A stretch of 53,641 bases of DNA from Thermobacillus xylanilyticus (GCF_907165215.1 NZ_CAJRAY010000018.1:1-53641), one strand, 5' to 3'; counted from the first letter of the stretch, positions 25,570 to 34,312 are shown. Notes: a model not told the origin generated them from the letters alone. Numbers and translations: made by a program.

Positions 25570-26505
25570 ATGAGTCTGGTTCGACTGCGCCAAGTGGTCA
25601 AACGATACGGCACGAAGCTGTCGGTCGATCATCTGTCGCTGACGATTGAACGCGGCGAAATCTTCGGACTGCTCGGGCCGAACGGCGCGGGCAAAAGCAC
25701 GACGATCAAAATGATCTGCGGCCTGCTCCGCAGCGATCAGGGCGAGATCGAGGTCGACGGGGAGTCGGTGCGCCGCCATCCGCTCTCGGTCAAATCCAAG
25801 ATCGGCATCGTGCCGCAGGAGATCGCACTCTACGAGCATTTGACGGCGGTGGAGCATCTGCGCTTCTTCGGCAGACTGTACGGGCTGCGCGGCAGGCAGC
25901 TCCAGGAGCGGATCGACGAAGCGCTCGCCTTCGTCGGTCTGACGGGCCACCGGAACGATCGTCCCGGATCGTTCTCCGGCGGCATGAAGCGCCGGCTCAA
26001 CATCGCCTGCGCGATCGTCCACCAACCGAAACTGATCATCATGGATGAGCCGACCGTCGGCATCGATCCGCAGTCCCGCAACCACATCCTCGAATCGGTT
26101 CGGGAGCTGAACCGGCGCGGCGCCACCATCATTTACACGAGCCACTACATGGAGGAAGTCGAAGCGATCAGCACGCGGGTCGGCATCATCGACCACGGCA
26201 GACTGATCGCGCTCGGCACCATCCGGGAGCTGCTGATGCAGGTGGAAGAACAGGAGAAGCTCGTCATCGAGACGGAAGGCCTGACCGATCTGGCGGTCGA
26301 GGAGATCAAGCGGCATGCGTCCGTCCAGCGGGTGGAGCGCCGGGACGGCGTGCTGGAAGTCTATCTCCGGCACGCGCAATCGTACCTGCAGGACATGCTG
26401 TACATTCTCGCCAAGCATGAGGTGCGCATCGCGTCGCTCCGCAACGAGACGCCGAACCTGGAGACGCTGTTCCTGACGCTCACCGGCCGCAATCTGCGGG
26501 ACTAG
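25570..26505 (+). CDS. ABC exporter ATPase (drug/antibiotic type)
   Basis: 311 aa. Walker A is GPNGAGKST, the Q-loop IVPQE, the signature SFSGGMKRRLNIA, Walker B LIIMDEPTVGID and the H-loop YTSHYMEE. A C-terminal regulatory tail of about 85 residues follows, as in DrrA/CcmA-type exporter ATPases. It powers the two ABC-2 permeases encoded next (12-base gap, then 8-base overlap). The ATG at 25570 follows GGAGGAAACACG. The transport substrate is unknown; control by the divergent NarL-type system is inferred from context. Confidence 0.92.
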   Translation: MSLVRLRQVVKRYGTKLSVDHLSLTIERGEIFGLLGPNGAGKSTTIKMICGLLRSDQGEIEVDGESVRRHPLSVKSKIGIVPQEIALYEHLTAVEHLRFFGRLYGLRGRQLQERIDEALAFVGLTGHRNDRPGSFSGGMKRRLNIACAIVHQPKLIIMDEPTVGIDPQSRNHILESVRELNRRGATIIYTSHYMEEVEAISTRVGIIDHGRLIALGTIRELLMQVEEQEKLVIETEGLTDLAVEEIKRHASVQRVERRDGVLEVYLRHAQSYLQDMLYILAKHEVRIASLRNETPNLETLFLTLTGRNLRD

Positions 26506-26517
26506 GAGGTACGGACG

Positions 26518-27684
26518 ATGCGAACGATCGGAACGCTCATACACCATGAACTCCGCCGCATGATACGGGCCAAGGAGACGTTCTGGCTGCTCATTTTCAT
26601 GCCGCTCCTGCTCATCTTCATCCTCGGGAACGCGCTGTCGGGCTTCTTCGATCTGGAAGACCGCGAGGTCGATCCGATCGAAGTCGGTCTGGTCGTGCTG
26701 GACGAAGCATCGGACGACATGGCCGGGCTGCTCCGCACGGAGGAGATGGCGAAATGGCTGTCCGTCCGCGGGTTTCCGGACAGGCAGCAGTTGCTGGACG
26801 CGCTGGAAGACGGGGAGATCGAATACGGCGTGGCGGTGCCGGAACATTTTGCGGAGAATGCGGCATCGGGCAGCGCGGCGGTCTGGGAACTGTATCCCGG
26901 TAAAAATGGAGACCGCAACCTCGTGGCAGAGAGCGTGATCGGGGGGCTGCTCGACCGGATCAACTTCGTCCAATCGGCCGCGGCCGCGCTCGGCAATCCG
27001 CAGGCGGCCGAAGCCGCCGCCCGGGGCGCATCCGGCGCGGAAGGCTCTTATGTGAACGTCACGGCGCCGGACATGAGCGGGCGCGACTACTCGGCGCTGG
27101 AATATTACGCCGCCCAGATGCTCGTCATGTTCCTGCTGTACTCCGGCATGGCCGCCGGACTGTCCATCGTCGATGAGAAAGAGTCGCGCACGCTGGACCG
27201 GATTTATGCCGCGGCCGTGAAGCCGATTCAGGTGCTTGTCGGCAAGATTGCGGGCAACGGGCTCGCCGCGTTCGGCCAGGCGCTGGTCATTATCCTTTTC
27301 ACCTCGACGGTGTACGGCGTGGACTGGGGAGACCGTTACGCGCATCTGCTCGCGGCCTGCCTGCTCACCGTCATCGGGTCCGTCAGCCTGGCCGTCATCG
27401 TCGCCGCCTTCACGAACCGGGCGCGCACCGTTCAGGCGATCTTCATCGCGCTGACGATGGTGATGACGTTCCTGAGCGGCGGCTTCTCGAGCGAAATCGG
27501 CGACTTCCTGGAACGGCTGGGCACATTCACGTTCAGTTACTGGGCGTCGCAGAGCTTTATCCATCTCATCCTGAACAGCGCGGATTCCATCGTGCAGGAA
27601 CGGCTGACCGTGCTCGGCTTGATCGCGGCGGGGCTGTTCCTCATCTCGGCCTTGCTCGGCAGAAAGGCGGTGTCCCATGAATAG
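26518..27684 (+). CDS. ABC-2 type permease (exporter half 1)
   Basis: 388 aa of the YhaP/NatB-like ABC-2 fold. TM1 is near 20-40, a large extracytoplasmic loop follows (about 45-190), then five C-terminal membrane segments. The loop before TM2 holds DEKESRTLDRIYAAAVKPIQVLVGKIAGNGL, the usual cytoplasmic signature of this class. AGGAGG precedes the ATG, and the end overlaps the next permease by eight bases. The two subunits probably form a heterodimeric pore. Confidence 0.9.
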   Translation: MRTIGTLIHHELRRMIRAKETFWLLIFMPLLLIFILGNALSGFFDLEDREVDPIEVGLVVLDEASDDMAGLLRTEEMAKWLSVRGFPDRQQLLDALEDGEIEYGVAVPEHFAENAASGSAAVWELYPGKNGDRNLVAESVIGGLLDRINFVQSAAAALGNPQAAEAAARGASGAEGSYVNVTAPDMSGRDYSALEYYAAQMLVMFLLYSGMAAGLSIVDEKESRTLDRIYAAAVKPIQVLVGKIAGNGLAAFGQALVIILFTSTVYGVDWGDRYAHLLAACLLTVIGSVSLAVIVAAFTNRARTVQAIFIALTMVMTFLSGGFSSEIGDFLERLGTFTFSYWASQSFIHLILNSADSIVQERLTVLGLIAAGLFLISALLGRKAVSHE

Positions 27685-28810
27685 CTGGTTCATTGCCGCA
27701 AATCTGATCCGCAGAACGATCGGCAATGTGAAAGGATTTCTGCTCTTCATCCTGATGCCGGCCGTGATCGTCTCGACGATGACCGGCCTGGTCTCCTCGT
27801 CGGGCGACGGCAAGTCGGCCGTCGGGTATGCCGATCTGGACGGCAGCGAGCTCTCCCGCTATGTGCTCCGGGCGCTGGAGCAGACGGGACGCTACGAGCT
27901 CGTCCAGGCGGAGACCGACCGGGAAGCCGCTGACATGGCGGCGGATCGCGACGTCTCGGCGAGCTTCGTGATTCCCGCCGGTTTCGAGGCCGGCTGGCTG
28001 GCCGGACAGAAGCCCGAACTGGTGCTGATCCGGCTCGCCGTCGACGAGGCGTCCGTGATGCTGGAGCTGGATCTGGACGGCATCGCCCGCAATGTGGTCG
28101 ACGCGGCCGCCGCGGCGGAACAAGCGGGAAGCGGAGATGTCCGGCGCGATGCGCTGGCGGTGCTGGACCGGCATCTGCAAGGCCTGGTCGGCAGCGTGAA
28201 GATGAGTGAAACGCGCGACAACTCGTGGAACTACCTCGGCATCGGATTTACGCTCATGTTCCTCATGATCCTGATCAATCAGAGCGTCTCCGTCATCGCC
28301 GAAGACCGCCGCAACCAGACGATGGCGCGCGTCTATGCGGCGCCGGTGCAGAGCTGGCATATTGCGGTCGGCAATTTCTTCGGCAGCGTGTTCATCGGTA
28401 CGCTGCAGGTGCTCGGCACCTCCGCCCTGTCGCACCTGGTGTTCGGGTACGACTACGGCGTGCCGGTCTGGATGGAGCTTGTCGTGATGGAATGCTTCAT
28501 TCTCGCGTCGCTCGGCATCGCCAGCGCGGTCGCCGGATTTATTCGCACGACGAACCAGCTCAACATCATCAACAACCTGATCATGACGCCGACGTGCATG
28601 CTCGGCGGCTGCTTCTGGCCAATCGAATTCATGCCGTCGTTCATGCAGAAGCTGGCGAACTTCGTGCCGCAGAAATGGGCGATCGAAGCGATCAACCTGG
28701 GCGCCGACGGAGCGGCGCCGGCCGAGCTCGCCCTCCCGCTCGGCATCCTGCTGCTCTTCGCGGCGGTGCTGCTCGGCTTCGGCACGGCGGTGCTGCGTCC
28801 GGCGAAGTAG
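27677..28810 (+). CDS. ABC-2 type permease (exporter half 2)
   Basis: 377 aa with the same layout as its neighbour: TM1 near 20-38, a long outer loop with SSGDGKSAVGYADLDGSELSRYVL, then EDRRNQTMARVYAAPVQSWHIAVGN and five further membrane segments ending GFGTAVLRPAK. The ATG lies inside the end of the first permease gene, so it is translationally coupled. It completes the three-gene exporter. About 90 bases separate it from sfsA. Confidence 0.9.
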   Translation: MNSWFIAANLIRRTIGNVKGFLLFILMPAVIVSTMTGLVSSSGDGKSAVGYADLDGSELSRYVLRALEQTGRYELVQAETDREAADMAADRDVSASFVIPAGFEAGWLAGQKPELVLIRLAVDEASVMLELDLDGIARNVVDAAAAAEQAGSGDVRRDALAVLDRHLQGLVGSVKMSETRDNSWNYLGIGFTLMFLMILINQSVSVIAEDRRNQTMARVYAAPVQSWHIAVGNFFGSVFIGTLQVLGTSALSHLVFGYDYGVPVWMELVVMECFILASLGIASAVAGFIRTTNQLNIINNLIMTPTCMLGGCFWPIEFMPSFMQKLANFVPQKWAIEAINLGADGAAPAELALPLGILLLFAAVLLGFGTAVLRPAK

Positions 28811-28844
28811 CGAAGCAAGCGCGCACGATGCGCCGCGGACGGGT

Positions 28845-28850
28845 TATAAT
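28845..28850 (+). promoter_or_regulatory. Possible -10 box before sfsA
   Basis: TATAAT 50 bases upstream of the sfsA start, without a recognisable -35 hexamer. sfsA may also be read through from the exporter genes. Confidence 0.4.
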
Positions 28851-28900
28851 GGCGGTGAGCATGATGGGATGTGCAATTTCGCCAGGGGGGACGCGGGTTC

Positions 28901-29608
28901 ATGCGGTACAGCGGGATTCGGGACGGCCTTTTCATCCGGAGGATCAACCGTTTCGTCGCCGAGGTCGACATCGACGGAAGCACGGAGAAGGTGCATGTGA
29001 AGAATACCGGCCGGCTGGCGGATTGGCTCGTGTCCGGGCGCCGCGTCGCCCTGGCGGACGCCGGCCGGGACCAGCCCGGCCGCAAGACCCGCTATTCCCT
29101 GATCGCCGCGGAGCGGCAGGGCGGCTGGGTGAACATCGACTCGCAGGCGCCGAACGCGGTCATCCACGAGGCGCTTCAGGCCGGACGCATCGTTGAGCTG
29201 CCTTCCGTTCGGTCGCTGCGCAGGGAGGCGGCGTTCGGCGGGTCGCGCTTCGATTTTCATTTCGATGACGGCGTTCGCGAAGGATTCATCGAAGTGAAAG
29301 GGGTGACGCTGGAGCGCGGCGGCACCGCCCTGTTCCCGGACGCCCCGACGGCGCGCGGCGCCCGGCATCTGGAGGAGCTGGCGAAGGCGGCGGAGAGCGG
29401 ATATGCCGCCTTCGTCATTTTCCTCGTGCAGATGGAGGGGTGCCTGCGGTTTGCGTCCCATGAAGCGGAGGACCCGCGCTTTGCCGAAGCGTTGAGGCAG
29501 GCGGCGCGGGCCGGCGTGCGCATCCTGGCCTATGACTCCGTCGTGTCGGCGGACGAGATCGTCATCGGCGGGCCGCTGCCGGTTACAGGCGTCCTCCCGC
29601 CTCCCTGA
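28901..29608 (+). CDS. sfsA: SfsA-family DNA/RNA nuclease
   Basis: 235 aa, full length. The N-terminal OB-like part (RFVAEVDIDGSTEKVHVKNTGRLADWL) and the nuclease core with SRFDFHFDDG and GFIEVKGVTLERGGTALFPDAPTARGARHLEEL are clear family signatures; D and E-x-K there form the PD-(D/E)xK-like active site. SfsA was first described as a sugar-fermentation stimulator, and homologues bind or cut nucleic acid. The ATG at 28901 has AGGGGGG ten bases before. Its last 26 bases overlap the convergent AraC gene. Confidence 0.93.
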   Translation: MRYSGIRDGLFIRRINRFVAEVDIDGSTEKVHVKNTGRLADWLVSGRRVALADAGRDQPGRKTRYSLIAAERQGGWVNIDSQAPNAVIHEALQAGRIVELPSVRSLRREAAFGGSRFDFHFDDGVREGFIEVKGVTLERGGTALFPDAPTARGARHLEELAKAAESGYAAFVIFLVQMEGCLRFASHEAEDPRFAEALRQAARAGVRILAYDSVVSADEIVIGGPLPVTGVLPPP

Positions 29609-30620
29609 GTCCGCGGCGGGCCTGCCGCCGGTATTCGCCGGGCGATTTGCCCGTCCATTTCTTGAACGCGTTCTGGAAGGCGCTCGGTTCGGTGTAATGG
29701 AGCAGGAACGCGATTTCCCCGATGGAAATGCCGTCCTGTCTCAGCAGGCGGATGGCCGTCTCCTGGCGCAGTTGCGTGACGAGTTCGCTGTAGGTCGCAC
29801 CTTCCGCCCGCAATTTCAATTGCAGCGTGCGCTCGCTGACGCCGAAATGATCCGCCGCCTGGGAGAGCGTCGGCAGGCCGGTCGGAAGGGAGGCGCGCAG
29901 CCACTCCAGCACCCGCCCGGTGAACGCGCCTTCGGCATCGCCCGCTCTGGCCTGCATATCCTCCGCAACCGTCTCGAACATCGCCCGCAGACGCTCGTCC
30001 GCATAGAGAATCGGCCAATCCAGCACCTGACGGTCCAGGCGGACGGCATTTTCCCCGGCGCGGAAAAGGGGCATCACGCCGAACGTCTCGAGATACGGCG
30101 CGGTGTCCGGCGGAGGTTCGTGCATGAACCGGACCTCCCGGACGGCCGGGCGCCGGCCGCCGAACCGCCGCAACATGGCGAGGACGGAAACGGCCATGTC
30201 CTCTGCGCAGTGGCGTACGGCCAAGGCAGGGGCGTCGAAGGTGAAGCGGATGGTCAGCACTTCGCCTTCCGCCTCCCAGGCCAGGCTGAACCCGTCGGAC
30301 AAGATCGCGTAGTACCGGACATAGGCGTCCAGCGCTTCCCGGATCGTCCCGGCGTGCATCATCACATAGCCGAGCACGCCGAGATCCGCCGGTTCCATGT
30401 ATTCCTCCATATGAAGGCCGATGTGGTCATCGCCCGTCAGCGCCGCCGCTTCATTCATCAGCCGGGACAATTCGGCCGCGGGAATCCGGGCATCCGCGTC
30501 CCGCAGCAGACCGCTGTCGAACGACGCCGCCCGGCAGAACGCTTCGGGATCGAATCCCCTGTCCGCCACATATTTCAGGATCGGAAACACCATCGACACC
30601 GCCGTATAGCCGCGCCGCAA
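29583..30620 (-). CDS. AraC-family regulator (arabinose-binding-domain 2 / OruR-like)
   Basis: 345 aa. An N-terminal effector domain of about 210 residues (FPILKYVADRGFDPEAFCRAASFDSGLLRD; YVMMHAGTIREALDAYVRYYAIL) is of the type found in OruR/ArgR-like AraC proteins. The C-terminal double helix-turn-helix is LPTLSQAADHFGVSERTLQLKLRAEGATYSEL and IGEIAFLLHYTEPSAFQNAFKKWTGKSPGEYR. The start is TTG 30620 with GAGGGGGGA seven bases before. Divergent from the quinone reductase gene, which it probably controls. It overlaps sfsA at the 3' ends. Confidence 0.9.
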   Translation of the reverse strand: MRRGYTAVSMVFPILKYVADRGFDPEAFCRAASFDSGLLRDADARIPAAELSRLMNEAAALTGDDHIGLHMEEYMEPADLGVLGYVMMHAGTIREALDAYVRYYAILSDGFSLAWEAEGEVLTIRFTFDAPALAVRHCAEDMAVSVLAMLRRFGGRRPAVREVRFMHEPPPDTAPYLETFGVMPLFRAGENAVRLDRQVLDWPILYADERLRAMFETVAEDMQARAGDAEGAFTGRVLEWLRASLPTGLPTLSQAADHFGVSERTLQLKLRAEGATYSELVTQLRQETAIRLLRQDGISIGEIAFLLHYTEPSAFQNAFKKWTGKSPGEYRRQARRGLREAGGRL

Positions 30621-30765
30621 CCGCCGTCCCCCCTCTTCTTTTGCGCCAATTCACAATTCTGTTGCGCTTCCCATCATCGCGCGTTCATCGGTGACGGGAT
30701 ATGCTTGAAAACAGCAAGTTCCATATAGCATAGCATCAGACGATGCGAACGCCAAGGAGGGCAAG

Positions 30766-31347
30766 ATGGGCAAACGAATCTTGTTGATCGTCGGTCATCC
30801 CGATCCGGAGAGCTACTGCGCTGCGCTGGCCGCGCGCTACGCGGCGGGAGCGGAGAGAAGCGGCGCGGATGTCCGCGTGCTGGAACTCGGGAGGCTGGCT
30901 TTCGATCCGGTGCTGAAATTCGGTTACCGGCAGCGCATGGAATGGGAAGACGATCTGGCCGGCGCGCAGGAGGCGATCCGCTGGGCCGAGCATCTGGTGT
31001 TCGTCTATCCGAATTGGTGGGGCACGATGCCGGCGCTGCTGAAAGGCTTCATCGACCGCGTTTTTCTGCCGGGATTCGCTTTCCGCTACCGGGAGCGCGG
31101 CAAACTGTGGGATAAGCTGCTGAAAGGCCGGTCCGCCCGCCTGATCGTGACGATGGACACGCCCCCCCTGATCAACCGGTGGATGTACGGGCACGCCGGC
31201 CACAAGGTCATGAAGCGGAACATTCTGCAATTCTGCGGCATCCGCCCCGTCAGGGTCACCGAGATCGGCCCGGTGCGGGGTTCGACGGAGCAGAAGCGCA
31301 GCGCCTGGTTGGACAAGGCGGAGCGCCTCGGCGAACGCCAGGCCTAG
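30766..31347 (+). CDS. Flavodoxin-fold NAD(P)H quinone reductase (KefF/MdaB-like)
   Basis: 193 aa. The N-terminal FMN-binding region is ILLIVGHPDPESYCAALAARY, and VFVYPNWWGTMPALLKGFIDRVFLPGFAF is the signature of the quinone reductase 2/KefF group. It carries out two-electron reduction of quinones or electrophiles. AAGGAGGG precedes the ATG. Expression is probably set by the divergent AraC regulator. The stop overlaps the convergent cupin stop by four bases. Confidence 0.9.
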   Translation: MGKRILLIVGHPDPESYCAALAARYAAGAERSGADVRVLELGRLAFDPVLKFGYRQRMEWEDDLAGAQEAIRWAEHLVFVYPNWWGTMPALLKGFIDRVFLPGFAFRYRERGKLWDKLLKGRSARLIVTMDTPPLINRWMYGHAGHKVMKRNILQFCGIRPVRVTEIGPVRGSTEQKRSAWLDKAERLGERQA

Positions 31348-31922
31348 ACGGACGGTTCGTGGGCGGCCTCCGCCTCGGCCTTCGTGCGATGGACCGTGCC
31401 GAACCGGTGCTCGGGCGGCGCGTAGATGGTGTACAGCTTCAACGGCCGCGGGCCGATGTTCGTGACGTTGTGCCAGGTGCCGGCCGGAATCATGATGGCG
31501 TCGTCCTCGGACACGCGCCTTGTGAAGTTGAGGTTGTCTCTCCGGGGACCCATTTGCACCAGGGCGAATCCTTCCTCAATCCGGATGAACTGGTCGACAT
31601 TCGGGTGCACCTCGAGGCCGATGTCGCTTCCCGGCTCAATGCTCATCAGGACAACCTGCAGATGCCGTCCCGTCCAGATCGCTCTGCGGAAGTCGGTATT
31701 CCATTCGGCGGCCTTTTCAATGTTGATCACATGGGGGTTGCCGCCGTAATCCCGCAGATCGGGGCGCTGCCTGTCTTCCTGCCGGCCACCGCCGGAGCTG
31801 CCGGAGCCTCCGCAGAGACACGGACGCTCGTACGCCGGATAGGCCGGGTAGAACCCGCTGTAGGACCATGCATGCGGCCACTGCGCGCCGTAGTAGGGAT
31901 GATGAGAGTAATAATAGGCCAA
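31344..31922 (-). CDS. Cupin-domain protein with Tyr/Pro/His-rich N-terminus
   Basis: 192 aa. The first 35 residues are rich in Tyr, His and Pro (AYYYSHHPYYGAQWPHAW), followed by a Gly/Ser stretch, a composition seen in some spore-coat-associated proteins. A single cupin barrel follows (about 80-175) with metal ligands LEVHPNVDQFIRIEEG and PAGTWHNVTN. Bacillus relatives are often named mannose-6-phosphate isomerase-like, but no isomerase residues are seen, so I leave the function open. TTG 31922 is the first possible start because a TGA lies just upstream; GGAG is 13 bases away, which is rather far. Confidence 0.8.
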   Translation of the reverse strand: MAYYYSHHPYYGAQWPHAWSYSGFYPAYPAYERPCLCGGSGSSGGGRQEDRQRPDLRDYGGNPHVINIEKAAEWNTDFRRAIWTGRHLQVVLMSIEPGSDIGLEVHPNVDQFIRIEEGFALVQMGPRRDNLNFTRRVSEDDAIMIPAGTWHNVTNIGPRPLKLYTIYAPPEHRFGTVHRTKAEAEAAHEPSV

Positions 31923-32036
31923 TTTCGCTCACACACTCCTTTGTTGACAGGGATCGGTGTCGGAATCTGCAAGCATCGTATGCATCTGCCCAGATGGGTG
32001 TGAGCGGAAGATGAGATTACCTTGGAAAAGCTCCAT

Positions 32037-32210
32037 CTGGTGCAGAAATGCACCACATTCGCCGAGACCTGCTCCATCGCTCCGCATCTGGTGCAAATAT
32101 GCACCAGATTGGGGATCCAAATTGCCGGCAATGCCTCACCTGGTGCAGAAATGCACCACATATGCCGAGACCTGCTCCATCGCCCCGGATCTGGTGCAAA
32201 TGTGCACCAG
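32037..32210. repeat. Palindrome array 2: four units, A-B-A-B
   Basis: Palindromes start at 32037, 32088, 32140 and 32191 (steps 51, 52, 51). A units are CTGGTGCA-GAAA-TGCACCA-C; B units are CTGGTGCA-AATA/G-TGCACCAG, the first of them a perfect 24-bp palindrome with its AT flanks. The A-to-B spacer is conserved in both pairs (GCCGAGACCTGCTCCATCGC); the B-to-A spacer is different. It fills the space between the MFS gene stop and the cupin start. The rest of 31923-32265 shows no gene. A promoter for the TTG-started cupin was not recognised. Confidence 0.92.
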
Positions 32211-32265
32211 GTCGGGCCAGCTTGCCGCCGATTATGCCGGTACGCGCCGCCAGCCGCTCATGCCG

Positions 32266-33498
32266 TTAACCCTCCACCGCGCTCCCGGCCGCGCTCTGCG
32301 CCGCCGGTGCGGTGAACCGCATCCGCGACGCGACCAGCGCACACACGATGAGCAGCGCCCCCGCAAGGCCGTACGCGGCGAACAGCGTCGCCTGCTTCAC
32401 GAGCAGTCCGGAGCAGCCGGTGCCGATGAGCACGCCGGCCATCATGAGCGGCAGCATGATGCCGTTCGTCCGCCCGATGTAGGCCTCCTCGACTTCCTTG
32501 ATCATCAACGCGCTGAGCACGACCTGGAAGAACGTCATCGTCACGCCGGTCAGCAGCCTGACGCTTCCCGTCAGCACCGGCCACAGCGACAGCACTTCGA
32601 CGAAGGTGCCGATGCCGAAAATGACGAGCGTCCATGGCACGATCCGGCTTCTGTGCCGGTCGATCCAGCCGGAGAGCCCCGCCGCCAATCCGCCGCCGAT
32701 CAGCAGCCCCGCACCCTCGAGCATAGCGAACCATTGCACCGCTTCCTTCTGCAGCCCGAGCCGCTCCATGATGACGAACACATCAAGCGGCGCGACGATG
32801 CCGGAGGAGATGCCGACAAGCAGGAACATGGCGGCCGCCAGTTTCAGCGTATGGTGCCCGGTTACGTAGCGGAAACCATCCCTGACGTCCTTGAGCGGCG
32901 ACGTTTTCGGCCCGCCGTCCTGCACGCGCGGCGTGGAAGGCAGCAGAAGCTGTACGGCCGACGCCGCCGCGAACACGAAGGCGAGCGCCGCAAGCGACCA
33001 GTCGATGCCGAGGCGCGTATAGACCAGGGTGCCGACCATCGGCCCGATGATCATGAACAATGCCGACATGCTCTGGGTGAAGCCGATCGCCGCTTCGACA
33101 TGCTGCTCCGGCACATGCCGCTTGAACAGCACCGCCGAGGAAGGCTGCGAGAACTGGCTGACGACGGCGGACACGACCGTGGCCGCGAACGCGGCCTGCC
33201 ACCACCCGGCCGCCACCATACCCAGGATGGCCAGGACGGATACGGCGCTCAGCGCGTCGCCGATGACGACGGTCCGCTTCGGATTCCACCGGTCCGCGAA
33301 CGTGCCGCCGATCAGCGAGAAGACGAAGATCGGCAAATATTCGAACGTGGTCAGCAGCGCGACGGCCGCCGGATTGTTGTTCGTCTGCTCCATGATGTAG
33401 AACAGCAGCGCCATGTTCCGGATCCAGATGCCGGCCTGCTGCAGCAGATCGGCGCCGGCCACGACAAGAAACACGCGGTTGCGGAACAAATGTGCCAT
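32266..33498 (-). CDS. MFS efflux transporter, 12 TM
   Basis: 410 aa with about 12 membrane segments. It has the motif-A-like GGTFADRWNPKRTVVIGDALSA between TM2 and TM3 and resembles the enterobactin-exporter/macrolide-efflux (MefA-like) branch of the major facilitator family. AAAGGAG lies before the ATG. It is the first gene after the TetR regulator on the same strand, but has its own promoter that carries the same operator as the tetR promoter. It probably exports a toxic small molecule that the TetR protein senses; the drug is unknown. Confidence 0.9.
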   Translation of the reverse strand: MAHLFRNRVFLVVAGADLLQQAGIWIRNMALLFYIMEQTNNNPAAVALLTTFEYLPIFVFSLIGGTFADRWNPKRTVVIGDALSAVSVLAILGMVAAGWWQAAFAATVVSAVVSQFSQPSSAVLFKRHVPEQHVEAAIGFTQSMSALFMIIGPMVGTLVYTRLGIDWSLAALAFVFAAASAVQLLLPSTPRVQDGGPKTSPLKDVRDGFRYVTGHHTLKLAAAMFLLVGISSGIVAPLDVFVIMERLGLQKEAVQWFAMLEGAGLLIGGGLAAGLSGWIDRHRSRIVPWTLVIFGIGTFVEVLSLWPVLTGSVRLLTGVTMTFFQVVLSALMIKEVEEAYIGRTNGIMLPLMMAGVLIGTGCSGLLVKQATLFAAYGLAGALLIVCALVASRMRFTAPAAQSAAGSAVEG

Positions 33499-33522
33499 GC
33501 GGCATTCTCCTTTTGTCCAAGA

Positions 33523-33551
33523 ATATAATCCGACCGGTCAGTTTAATTAAA
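33523..33551 (-). promoter_or_regulatory. MFS promoter with TetR operator in its spacer
   Basis: Minus strand: TTTAAT, 17 bases, TTATAT. The spacer holds the near-palindrome CTGACCGGTCGG. The sequence TTAATTAAAC-Y-GA-M-CGGTC-R-GATTAT is shared with the tetR promoter at 34284-34312. Confidence 0.75.
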
Positions 33552-33559
33552 GGCATAAA

Positions 33560-33660
33560 GGCGGACCAACGCGCTGCGGGCAGGCAGCCGCCGGCCGGCG
33601 GCCGCGCGTCGACACCTGCCGGTGCCGGCGTGCCGGCGCCGGCGACAGCCGCGAGCCGGA
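33560..33660. other. GC-rich inverted repeats between tetR and the MFS promoter
   Basis: Contains the perfect 16-bp palindrome GCCGCCGGCCGGCGGC at 33587-33602 and a run of GCCGG elements around 33620-33650. It follows the tetR stop (minus strand) and may act as a T-less terminator. No gene is seen. Confidence 0.4.
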
Positions 33661-33670
33661 ACCCGCCGCC

Positions 33671-34267
33671 CTACTTCGCGCTGATCCCGCGGATGAACAG
33701 CTCCGCCGCTTTCCGATAGATCGCCCGCGCCCGTTCGCGGGGCACCTTCTCGTAGTAGGTCATGCCGAGCCCGCCCATCGTGCTGGCGAAAATATACGTC
33801 AGCTCCGCCGGATCGTCCCGCTTGAACTCGCCCGAAGCGATGCCCTCCTCGATGATCGACTGGATGACGGGATATTGCATCTGCACGAGCTCGATCATTT
33901 TCTCGAACGTGCCGGTATCGACGCCCTGGCTGGTGAGGAACTCGTCCACGACTTTCAGGAACGGGTCGTCGAAATCTTCCAGCCAATAGTCGGCGAGGGC
34001 GTACAGCTTCTCGACCGGCGTCATGCCCGGCTTCACGATTTTCTGCCAGCCTTCGATCCACTCGATCGTCTTCTGCTCGAAAATCTCCATGAGCAGCTGA
34101 TGCTTGCTCTTGAAGTGGTAGTAGATGCTGCCCTTGCTTACGTTCGCGTGCTTGCGGATGTCTTCCATCGATGCCGCGTTGTACCCTTTGCGGATGAACA
34201 GATCCCTGGCGCCTTTCAGGATCTGCTGCCGCGTGCGCTCGGTTTCTTCGGCGGTTTTCCTGGCCAC
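33671..34267 (-). CDS. TetR-family repressor
   Basis: 198 aa. The N-terminal helix-turn-helix is RQQILKGARDLFIRKGYNAASMEDIRKHANVSKGSIYYHFKSKHQLL (about 13-60), and the ligand-binding domain resembles the TetR_C_6/YfiR type. The start is GTG 34267 with AAGGAGCGG upstream; the frame has no better start. It probably represses itself and the MFS pump, since both promoters carry the same operator between -35 and -10. The inducer is unknown. Confidence 0.93.
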   Translation of the reverse strand: MARKTAEETERTRQQILKGARDLFIRKGYNAASMEDIRKHANVSKGSIYYHFKSKHQLLMEIFEQKTIEWIEGWQKIVKPGMTPVEKLYALADYWLEDFDDPFLKVVDEFLTSQGVDTGTFEKMIELVQMQYPVIQSIIEEGIASGEFKRDDPAELTYIFASTMGGLGMTYYEKVPRERARAIYRKAAELFIRGISAK

Positions 34268-34283
34268 TTTTTTGTCCGCTCCT

Positions 34284-34312
34284 TAATAATCTGACCGTTC
34301 GGTTTAATTAAT
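34284..34312 (-). promoter_or_regulatory. tetR promoter with its own operator
   Basis: Minus strand: ATTAAT, 17 bases, TTATTA, with ACCGAACGGTC in the spacer. It matches the MFS promoter region over about 27 bases apart from three differences, so autoregulation is likely. Confidence 0.75.

Noticed and set aside
25477..27813. 778-codon minus-strand open frame over the exporter genes
   Set aside because: Antisense to the ABC ATPase and permease, whose motifs and ribosome sites are clear.
31344..31922. Mannose-6-phosphate isomerase
   Set aside because: It is a single-barrel cupin with a Tyr/His-rich head; the type I isomerase motifs are absent, so only the fold is claimed.
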